Part shown: positions 54,462 to 60,277 of the stretch, in pieces
Layout of the letters: every line of letters begins with the position of its first letter
Position numbering within the stretch: the stretch's first letter is position 1
DNA from: a bacterium
Lineage (GTDB): Bacteria > Margulisbacteria > Marinamargulisbacteria > SXXA01
Assembly: GCA_947465765.1 (NCBI GenBank)
Contig: CANIAP010000009.1
Coordinates: forward strand, 1 to 60,277
Direction of reading: 5' to 3'
Length of the DNA stretch: 60,277 bases
Notes under the pieces: generated by a model
What the model saw: only the letters and a program-made list of their open reading frames with translations
Database searches by the model: none
Told to the model about the DNA's origin: nothing
Translations under genes and position numbers: made by a program

Positions 54462-54517
54462 CCCTTCGCAAGGGGGTCCTCGAACACTCACCCCCACCTC
54501 GCCTCACTTCAGCCTCA

Positions 54518-54734
54518 CCTCACCCCGGCCTACGGCCACCCCTCTCCATTGACTGGGTCAACAGAGAAGGGCTGTCGGATATTTTTATTTTGACGACGAG
54601 GTTGATGACATTAATTTCAATTAGTGCTGATTCGAAACGCATCGTAGTCGGATGTCATATTCAATAAATATAACCTACAGCCCTTCTCTGTTGACGCAGT
54701 CAATGGAGAAGGGTGGCCGTAGGCCGGGGTGAGG
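54518..54734. repeat. 58-bp inverted repeat pair around a 101-bp centre
   Basis: 54518-54575 and 54677-54734 are reverse complements with two mismatches. Each arm holds smaller palindromes (GGCCTACGGCC-like, and TTGAC-TGC-GTCAA within GAGAAG flanks) and begins with the CCTCACCCCGGCCTA unit that also forms the array at the right window end. The centre is AT-rich and has no open frame. A REP-like or MITE-like element is the best guess. Confidence 0.75.
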
Positions 54735-54797
54735 TGGGATGGCTCCGCATTATTCCCCGTACCCGTCGTTCATTTCGTAGAGACGGAAAATTTGGGG

Positions 54798-54825
54798 GTA
54801 GAGACGCAAAATTTTGCGTCTCTAC
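54798..54825. repeat. Perfect 28-bp palindrome
   Basis: GTAGAGACGCAAAA and its exact complement TTTTGCGTCTCTAC abut with no loop. An imperfect relative (GTAGAGACGGAAAATTT) stands about 22 bases before it. It lies 40 bases past the hpf stop and could act as terminator or be a small mobile palindrome. Confidence 0.7.
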
Positions 54826-54865
54826 GATCCCGGTTGGACGGGTAATCACCGATAACCGTATGAAA

Positions 54866-55402
54866 TTACGGTTCGATTAAACCGATCTTGCCTTTACCCA
54901 TCGGGTAAACGACGTTGATTTCTTCGGATCGGATGTTGCGAAACATCAAGAAAGGCGTTTTTCGTTCGGTTAACACATCCGCTGCTTCGTCGATGTCCAT
55001 CGGTTTAGCGATGTAAAGTTCGTCTTCGTCTAGGTCCTTCGGCGCGTCTGATTTTACAACGGGTTCGTTGTCAGTCACCCCTTTTCCAGCCAACTTGCGA
55101 TTGTGATCGCGAAGTTTTTCTTTGTGTTTTTTAAGTTGGAGGGTCAATTTGTCACAGACCAAATCAATGCTTGAGTACATGTCGCGAGATGATTCTTCGG
55201 CACGCAATACGGTTTGAGATGCGTGAAGGATGCCTGCCGCAAACTGGCGGGAGTCTTCATCCGCAGTGTCTCGGATATCGAGCTCAATAATAACGTCTTG
55301 AATGTTGTCAAAAAATTTGAGGATCTTTTCAACCTTTTTGTGTGCGTATTCTTTAAGTGCGCCAGTGATATTCACATGGTGGGATTTAATGGTAATGTTC
55401 AT
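54866..55402 (-). CDS. hpf: Ribosome hibernation promoting factor, long form
   Basis: The 178-residue protein has an N-terminal S30AE/YfiA domain (MNITIKSHHVNITGALKEYA, and KVEKILKFFDNI) and the long-form C-terminal domain (DEDELYIAKPMDIDEAADVL, FLMFRNIRSEEINVVY). The latter dimerises 70S ribosomes into 100S particles in stationary phase. Long HPF is the rule outside gammaproteobacteria. ATG 55402 has AAGGAGAT upstream. It is divergent from glmU by 72 bases. Confidence 0.93.
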   Translation of the reverse strand: MNITIKSHHVNITGALKEYAHKKVEKILKFFDNIQDVIIELDIRDTADEDSRQFAAGILHASQTVLRAEESSRDMYSSIDLVCDKLTLQLKKHKEKLRDHNRKLAGKGVTDNEPVVKSDAPKDLDEDELYIAKPMDIDEAADVLTERKTPFLMFRNIRSEEINVVYPMGKGKIGLIEP

Positions 55403-55474
55403 CTATTATCTCCTTAAATTGGGAAAAAAGAGTCTAACATGGCCAAAGGCCAAAGTCATCTCGCGGAGGCAGTC

Positions 55475-56431
55475 ATGGCATTAAAGGCAATTATATTGGC
55501 AGCAGGTAAAGGAACCCGAATGAAATCGGACGTCCTTAAGGTGGCGCATAGTGTCGCGGGGAAACCCATCGTGAGCTATGTTGTCGATACCGTCTCAGCG
55601 ATGGATGTCACCGATATATTTTTGGTAGTGGGGCACCAGGCTGATCTCCTAAAAAAATCGGTGCAAGACGAAAAAATAACCTATGTATTACAGGAGGCCC
55701 AGTTGGGTACGGGCCACGCTGCCCAGCAAGTCGCTCCCCATTTGAATGCCAAAAGTCCCGATACGATCCTTGTATTGGCCGGTGATTGTCCGCTAATAGA
55801 GGCGTCGACATTGCGGAATTTGATCGCAATTCATACTGAATCGAATGCGGCGGTTACCATATTAACGACGGTGATGACGGATCCCGGGACCTATGGGCGT
55901 ATCTTGCGAGGGAAGATGGGTACCGTATTGGGGATTCGCGAAGCCAAGGACTGTACCGCAGAAGAACTCCAGGTCAACGAAGTCAACACCGGTGTGTACG
56001 TATTTCAGGTTCCGGATCTCTTCGAAAGTCTCGAGGACGTCACCACGAACAATGCCCAAAAAGAATATTATTTAACGGATGTCATCCAGATTTTAAAGAA
56101 TAAACGTCGGCCAGTGTCGGCCTATTGCACCCCCCGTTCCGACCACGCGATTGGGGTCAATACCCGGATGGATTTGGCTGCAATCAATAAGATTTTATAT
56201 CAAAATAACAACCTTCATTTTATGCAAGAGGGGGTCACGATTGTTGATCCGGATACCACCTTTATAGATTCAACGGTCATGATCGGACACGATACGATTA
56301 TTCATCCGTTTTCGGTGATCCAAGGCCAAACCAAAATTGGGACCGGATGTGTGGTCGGCCCTCATGTCTATATCAGGGATGGTCGGATTGAGCATTTGTC
56401 GGTGATTCCTCCGTTCACCAAGATGGGGTAG
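55475..56431 (+). CDS. glmU: GlmU uridylyltransferase without its acetyltransferase domain
   Basis: The 318-residue protein matches the N-terminal pyrophosphorylase of GlmU: AIILAAGKGTRMKSD with the nucleotide loop, QLGTGHAAQQV, VLAGDCPLI, NEVNTGVYVF and AIGVNTRMDLA. It makes UDP-GlcNAc from GlcNAc-1-phosphate. Normal GlmU is about 450 residues and adds a left-handed beta helix that acetylates GlcN-1-P; here the sequence ends after some three hexapeptide turns, so that activity should be absent. ATG 55475 has CGGAGG upstream. trpE starts five bases after the stop. Confidence 0.85.
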   Translation: MALKAIILAAGKGTRMKSDVLKVAHSVAGKPIVSYVVDTVSAMDVTDIFLVVGHQADLLKKSVQDEKITYVLQEAQLGTGHAAQQVAPHLNAKSPDTILVLAGDCPLIEASTLRNLIAIHTESNAAVTILTTVMTDPGTYGRILRGKMGTVLGIREAKDCTAEELQVNEVNTGVYVFQVPDLFESLEDVTTNNAQKEYYLTDVIQILKNKRRPVSAYCTPRSDHAIGVNTRMDLAAINKILYQNNNLHFMQEGVTIVDPDTTFIDSTVMIGHDTIIHPFSVIQGQTKIGTGCVVGPHVYIRDGRIEHLSVIPPFTKMG

Positions 56432-56436
56432 ACGAG

Positions 56437-57849
56437 ATGCCTGTCACTCCGATTTTAGTGGTCACCCAAACTATTTCTGGCGATTTGGATACTCCCGTGT
56501 CGGCGTATCTTAAACTGGCGCCCACGCCGGGTTTTTTGTTTGAAAGTGTGGTGGGGGGAGAATCGGTGGCCCGATATTCGATTATCGGGTGTCGCCCCTT
56601 GGTGGAATATCGGGCGGTGTCGGACGGGGTTCATATCTCGTCGGGACGCGATTCGCATTTTGTGGCGGGAAATCCGATTGATGTAATTCAAACTGATTTT
56701 GACCGATATCAACCGAATGAGTCAGGGGGACCATTCCCTAACGGATTGTTTGGTTTTTTTGCATGGGAAATTATCGGCCAAATCGAGAAAATTCAGTGTC
56801 GAGAAAAACCGGGGCTCGGAATTCCACTGGGTGAGTTTTTTATACCCGGGACCTTGGTGGTGTTTGACCACGCGAAACGGGTGATCGTTATCGTGGCCAT
56901 GTCGATCGGTGATGCGGCGGAGGCCCATGCCGAAATCGACCGGGTACTCCAACGGTTGAACTCACCGTCCCACGGAATTCCTCGGTCGGTGGTTCCGGTT
57001 GCGGGGGACGTGTTTGATCACGTGACTGCGTCGATGACGCCGGATCAGTTTAAGGAGTCGGTTCGTCGAGCGGGGGACCATATTCGGGATGGGGATGTGT
57101 TTCAATTGGTATTGTCGCTTCGTTTCCAAGTCGAAAGTGCCAAGAGGCCCTTCGATGCGTATCGCGATTTGCGGCTGATTAACCCGTCGCCCTATATGTT
57201 TTTCTTTGATTTTGGGGCCTATCAAATTGTGGGCTCGTCCCCTGAGATTTTGGTAAAATTGACCGATGGCTTGGCGACGTTACGCCCGATTGCGGGAACG
57301 CGTCCACGAGATCCTCAGAAGGATCCGCGTCGCGAAGAGGCACTCATCGAAGAACTGTTGGCGGATGAAAAAGAAGTGGCCGAACACGTGATGTTGGTGG
57401 ATTTGGGCCGTAATGACCTGGGGCGGGTCTGCCAATCGGTGGCGGTGACAGAAATGATGGGAATCGAAAAATATTCTCATGTCATGCACATCGTGTCTCA
57501 CGTGGAGGGGCGGGTGCGTGAGGGAACATCGGCCTTTGCATTGCTTAAAGCGACATTCCCCGCTGGGACGGTGAGTGGGGCCCCCAAAGTGCGGGCGGTG
57601 GCGCTCATCGATGAGATTGAACCGACCGCTCGAGGGGTGTATTCCGGTGCCGTGGGGTACGTTGATTTTGGGGGTAATATGGATGTCTGTATTGCGATCC
57701 GCACCGCAGTGGCCAAAGACGGAATTTATTATGTGCAAGCGGGAGCCGGACTGGTCGCGGATTCCGATCCCGATACCGAATATAAAGAATGTCAAAACAA
57801 GGCCCGTGGAGTGCTGACGGCCTGTGTTGAAGGAGCCGCCAGATGTTAG
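56437..57849 (+). CDS. trpE: Anthranilate synthase component I
   Basis: The 470-residue chorismate-using enzyme starts tryptophan synthesis. It has LESVVGG-like text at the N-terminus ([19 protein letters not shown]), the [12 protein letters not shown] and [12 protein letters not shown] segments, [32 protein letters not shown], and [15 protein letters not shown]. Tryptophan feedback residues near LESx are present in the usual region. No trp leader peptide or attenuator can sit in the five-base gap to glmU. trpG begins inside the stop. Confidence 0.94.
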   Translation: MPVTPILVVTQTISGDLDTPVSAYLKLAPTPGFLFESVVGGESVARYSIIGCRPLVEYRAVSDGVHISSGRDSHFVAGNPIDVIQTDFDRYQPNESGGPFPNGLFGFFAWEIIGQIEKIQCREKPGLGIPLGEFFIPGTLVVFDHAKRVIVIVAMSIGDAAEAHAEIDRVLQRLNSPSHGIPRSVVPVAGDVFDHVTASMTPDQFKESVRRAGDHIRDGDVFQLVLSLRFQVESAKRPFDAYRDLRLINPSPYMFFFDFGAYQIVGSSPEILVKLTDGLATLRPIAGTRPRDPQKDPRREEALIEELLADEKEVAEHVMLVDLGRNDLGRVCQSVAVTEMMGIEKYSHVMHIVSHVEGRVREGTSAFALLKATFPAGTVSGAPKVRAVALIDEIEPTARGVYSGAVGYVDFGGNMDVCIAIRTAVAKDGIYYVQAGAGLVADSDPDTEYKECQNKARGVLTACVEGAARC

Positions 57850-58424
57850 TGATGATCGATAACTATGATTCGTTCACCTATAACCTGGTCCAATATTTTT
57901 TGGAGTTGGGTGCAGAGGTACGGGTATTCAGAAATGACGAAATTACCGTTGATCAATTGGCCGCGCTGGGCGCGAAACGGATTGTGATTTCCCCGGGTCC
58001 AGGCCGACCCGAATCTGCTGGGATTTCCGAAGACGTTGTTCGGCAATTGGCCGGAAAAGTCCCTCTGTTGGGCGTGTGTCTCGGGCATCAAGCGATCGGC
58101 CAGGTGTACGGTGGGAAAGTGGTGCATGCGCCGACGCTGGTCCACGGGAAAACATCGCCCATTTTGCATGATGGGACGGGGCTGTTTCGGGGGATCCCCA
58201 GTCCCTACAACGCGACGCGGTACCATTCGTTGATTGTGGATCGCGCGACGCTTCCCGAGATATTGGAGGTTACAGCGACCACGTCGGATGGGTTGATTAT
58301 GGGCCTTCGGCATCGGGAATTGAATGTTCAGGGAATTCAATTCCATCCCGAATCGATTCTGACGGAGTATGGAAAAGAGTTATTACGCAATTTTTTGGAG
58401 GGTGATGATGCAACGACTGGTTAG
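57843..58424 (+). CDS. trpG: Anthranilate synthase glutamine amidotransferase component
   Basis: The 193-residue glutaminase feeds ammonia to TrpE. It begins [16 protein letters not shown], has [12 protein letters not shown] (oxyanion region), [10 protein letters not shown] with the nucleophile Cys, and FHPESILT with the His-Glu of the triad. In some bacteria the same protein also serves folate synthesis (PabA). The start overlaps trpE by seven bases. trpS starts within its last codons. Confidence 0.95.
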   Translation: MLVMIDNYDSFTYNLVQYFLELGAEVRVFRNDEITVDQLAALGAKRIVISPGPGRPESAGISEDVVRQLAGKVPLLGVCLGHQAIGQVYGGKVVHAPTLVHGKTSPILHDGTGLFRGIPSPYNATRYHSLIVDRATLPEILEVTATTSDGLIMGLRHRELNVQGIQFHPESILTEYGKELLRNFLEGDDATTG

Positions 58425-59379
58425 TGGGATCCAACCGACGGGCAAAATGCATTTGGGCAATTGGCTGGGTGCGGTCCAAAATTGGGTACGGTTGCAATCC
58501 GAGGTTGAGGCCTTCTTTTTTATCGCGGATTTACATTCGCTGACGACGCTTTACCAAGATCCCACCCCCCTTCGACAGTCCAAACTCGACCTGGCGATGG
58601 ATTTGTTAGCGGCGGGGATTGATCCCAATCGGGCCTGTTTATTTTTTCAATCGGATGTTCCGGCCCATAGCGAGCTCCACGTCATTTTATCGATGATGAC
58701 ACCGCTTCCGTGGTTGGAGCGCGTGCCTACTTACAAAGACAAGATCGATGAAATCCGTGAAAAAGACCTCAATACCTACGGATTTTTAGGGTATCCCGTG
58801 CTTCAGGCGGCGGACATCTTGATCTACAAAGCAACGGCGGTTCCGGTGGGACGGGATCAATTGCCCCATTTGGAGCTCACTCGAGAAATTGCCCGACGAT
58901 TCAATCATTTATACCGTCCCTTATTTCCAGAGCCAGGGGATCAAATCACTGAATTTCAGATGTTGCCGGGATTAGATGGCCGAAAAATGTCCAAAAGTTA
59001 CGGAAATACGATCCCGTTGTCCGCCAGTGTGGACGAGGTCAATCGCTTAATGAAAAGTATGTTAACCGATCCTGCCCGGGTTCGTCGGACGGATCCCGGA
59101 ACCCCAGAAGTGTGTCCGGTCTACGCCTATCACCGCATTTTTAACACAACCGAACGGTGTGCGGAGGTGGCGTCGGACTGTCGATCGGCGGCGATAGGGT
59201 GTGTGGCGTGTAAACAAGGCTGTGCCGATCGGATTAATGCCCAGTTGGAGCCGGTGAGAGAACGGCGGGCGGGGATTACGGAAGCCAGCCTGAAGGAGAT
59301 CCTTGATGCGGGCGCGCAACGGGCTCGGGCGGTAGCGGCGGTGACGTTGGGCGAGGTGAGGGACGCGGTGGGGTTGTAA
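58405..59379 (+). CDS. trpS: Tryptophanyl-tRNA synthetase with an iron-sulfur-type cysteine motif
   Basis: The 324-residue class I synthetase has the HIGH-like [10 protein letters not shown] near the N-terminus and KMSKS in [12 protein letters not shown]. Near the anticodon-binding end there are cysteines in the order C-x21-C-x6-C-x2-C (PEVC ... [12 protein letters not shown]), close to the C-x22-C-x6-C-x2-C that binds 4Fe-4S in Thermotoga TrpRS. ATG 58405 has GGAGGG nearby; a second ATG follows at once. It ends the trpE-trpG-trpS series, so tryptophan making and charging are coupled. Confidence 0.93.
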   Translation: MMQRLVSGIQPTGKMHLGNWLGAVQNWVRLQSEVEAFFFIADLHSLTTLYQDPTPLRQSKLDLAMDLLAAGIDPNRACLFFQSDVPAHSELHVILSMMTPLPWLERVPTYKDKIDEIREKDLNTYGFLGYPVLQAADILIYKATAVPVGRDQLPHLELTREIARRFNHLYRPLFPEPGDQITEFQMLPGLDGRKMSKSYGNTIPLSASVDEVNRLMKSMLTDPARVRRTDPGTPEVCPVYAYHRIFNTTERCAEVASDCRSAAIGCVACKQGCADRINAQLEPVRERRAGITEASLKEILDAGAQRARAVAAVTLGEVRDAVGL

Positions 59380-59403
59380 CGTCCAAATCGGGGGGGGGGA
59401 GGT

Positions 59404-59427
59404 GAAGACCTCCGGACGAAGGTCTTC
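59404..59427. terminator. Stem-loop between convergent trpS and an unknown gene
   Basis: GAAGACCT and AGGTCTTC form an eight-base stem around an eight-base loop, placed 24 bases after the trpS stop and immediately at the end of the minus-strand gene. A G-run precedes and a C-run follows. It may terminate both genes. Confidence 0.5.
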
Positions 59428-59952
59428 CTAAACCCCCAACTCCCCCAACAACTGCCTCAGTTTATGGGTTAACGAATTCACTTCTTGGCGACTTACCCGT
59501 CCGCCGTTCCAGAGATCGTGGTTGAGTTGATCGATTTGTTCGTGGTCGATATGCAGGCTGGCTTCGTCGGGAAATTGGGAATAGATGGTGCCATAGAGCC
59601 GACTAATCGCGTGGTATTCGTCGGTGGCACGGACGGAATCACCGCCCAACATGGTGGACAGTTTGGAAAGCATTGAGCCGGGTTCAGGCGGGTGTTCCAC
59701 GGAGGCCATTTCGTTTTTGAAGTTATTAACGGCGGTTTTGATGAGGTCGAGATTGCGTTGTGGTTTGACCGCGTCCAGATCCAGATGGCTGAGTAAAAGG
59801 TCCGTAATTCGAGAAAAGCTGATATCAAAACGAGAGGGTAACGGACACCGGTCTCCGACCCATGTGTCGAGAGATTCAGGTGTCAACGATGATGGGGACA
59901 ACGGCGAGACTTTCCCTTTGGGAATGCCGCCTCCGATCGGAAAATCGGACAC
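59428..59952 (-). CDS. Unknown 174-residue soluble protein
   Basis: GTG 59952 has GAGGTG a few bases upstream. The product is soluble with no signal or membrane part. The N-terminus is Ser/Pro/Gly-rich (GGIPKGKVSPLSPSSLTPES) and is followed by helices (FSRITDLLLSHLDLDAVKPQ, LDLIKTAVNNFKNEMAS, EVNSLTHKLRQLLGEL). I do not recognise a family. It stands alone, convergent with trpS and flanked by repeats at its 5' side. A regulatory or helical adaptor role is possible but not shown. Confidence 0.5.
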   Translation of the reverse strand: MSDFPIGGGIPKGKVSPLSPSSLTPESLDTWVGDRCPLPSRFDISFSRITDLLLSHLDLDAVKPQRNLDLIKTAVNNFKNEMASVEHPPEPGSMLSKLSTMLGGDSVRATDEYHAISRLYGTIYSQFPDEASLHIDHEQIDQLNHDLWNGGRVSRQEVNSLTHKLRQLLGELGV

Positions 59953-59990
59953 TATTCACCTCGCGAAATTGGAATGGCTACCAAAATGAA

Positions 59991-60007
59991 GCCCAGAAGA
60001 AATGGGC
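59991..60007. terminator. Weak hairpin upstream of the unknown gene
   Basis: GCCCA and TGGGC pair across GAAGAAA. It could terminate a minus-strand gene beyond the right edge. The stem is only five bases, so this is tentative. Confidence 0.3.
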
Positions 60008-60114
60008 CTCCTTTGTAGCTGTAGGGTAGTTCCCCACTATTCTAAAGTTTAATCATTGAAATTTTGTGGTGGGAATTTCCTTGGGGCGTGGGGGGGGGCG
60101 ACTCACGTCACTTC

Positions 60115-60277
60115 ACCTCACCCCGGCCTACCTCACCCCGGCCTACCTCGCCCCGGTCTACCTCACCCCGGCTTCACTTCGCTTCACCCCGGTCTACCTC
60201 GCCCCGGCCTACATCGCCCCACCTCACCCCACCTCACCCCGGCCTACGGCCACCCCACCCCGGTCTACCTCGCCCCA
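60115..60277. repeat. Degenerate 15-bp tandem array, runs past the window end
   Basis: The unit CCTCACCCCGGCCTA repeats perfectly twice and then with changes (CCTCGCCCCGGTCTA, CCTCACCCCA, CGGCCACCCC and others) to the window edge. The same unit starts the 58-bp inverted arms at 54518. Every unit is C-rich on the plus strand. No CRISPR spacer pattern and no open frame of note is present. The array is cut by the window end. Confidence 0.75.

Noticed and set aside
54518..54734. Insertion sequence with terminal inverted repeats
   Set aside because: The centre is only 101 bases and holds no transposase frame, so it can only be a non-autonomous element.
60115..60277. CRISPR array
   Set aside because: Units are contiguous, degenerate and only 15 bases long with no spacers; no cas genes nearby.

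Overview
The window is about 60 kb of a bacterial chromosome of moderate GC content, densely coded and mostly in long operons with ATGA/GTGA-type start-stop overlaps. The cell is Gram-negative: there are two outer-membrane barrel candidates, a periplasmic zinc-binding protein and the C-terminus of a TonB-like protein. It respires oxygen, with a complete alternative complex III (ActABCDEF), an A2-type caa3 oxidase and heme A synthesis. A SigB/SigF/SigG-type sigma factor, a long-form HPF and tandem KaiC-like ATPases are not a typical proteobacterial mix and recall lineages around Cyanobacteria, Margulisbacteria or Firmicutes. I cannot fix the phylum from sequence reading alone.

Layout. 1-3100 is a decaying accessory region: a cut-off TonB C-terminus, a frameshifted DUF2071 pseudogene, two armadillo-repeat genes (one with an F-box-like N-terminus), a 99-residue unknown gene and a duplicated, partly deleted copy of that gene's 3' end. 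3180-21559 is a long plus-strand series: Na+/H+ antiporter-like protein, coaX, accB, recJ, rel, rdgB, two KaiC-like genes, a UvrD-like helicase with an altered Walker B motif, queE, then a lipid or polyisoprenoid-looking cluster (UbiA-type transferase, small unknown protein, GMC oxidoreductase, two NAD-dependent epimerases) and acs. 21632-33849 is the respiratory operon actABCDEF - small membrane protein - sco - coxBACD, followed by divergent ctaA and ctaB. 35681-37914 (minus) holds a sigma factor, a double-hotdog protein and a DHFR with eukaryote-like features. 38059-45441 is a compact cell-wall cluster murE-murF-mraY-murD-ftsW-murG ending in a RimK-like ATP-grasp ligase.

45438-46949 holds a divergent outer-membrane-protein/membrane-LuxR pair lying between 59-bp direct repeats of the rimK 3' junction. 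47032-52469 (minus) is a porin-like gene, znuA, znuB and an AddB-like Fe-S nuclease. 52592-59379 (plus) carries ruvC, ruvA, a methyltransferase, glmU (truncated to the uridylyltransferase part), trpE, trpG and trpS with an Fe-S type cysteine motif. hpf and one unknown gene are on the minus strand. The long intergenic stretches at 54429-54865 and 59953-60277 are filled by related GC-rich repeats: a 58-bp inverted repeat, a perfect 28-bp palindrome and a degenerate 15-bp tandem array.

The genes describe an aerobe that feeds electrons from quinol through complex III to caa3 oxidase, activates acetate, makes (p)ppGpp, peptidoglycan and the queuosine precursor, and repairs DNA by RecJ, RuvAC and an AddB-type nuclease. 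The most interesting items are the eukaryote-like ARM/F-box genes, the two loci where accessory genes sit between direct repeats of a neighbour's 3' end, the KaiC / receiver-KaiC / atypical helicase block, and the UbiA-GMC-epimerase cluster. No tRNA, rRNA, CRISPR array or intact insertion sequence was seen.
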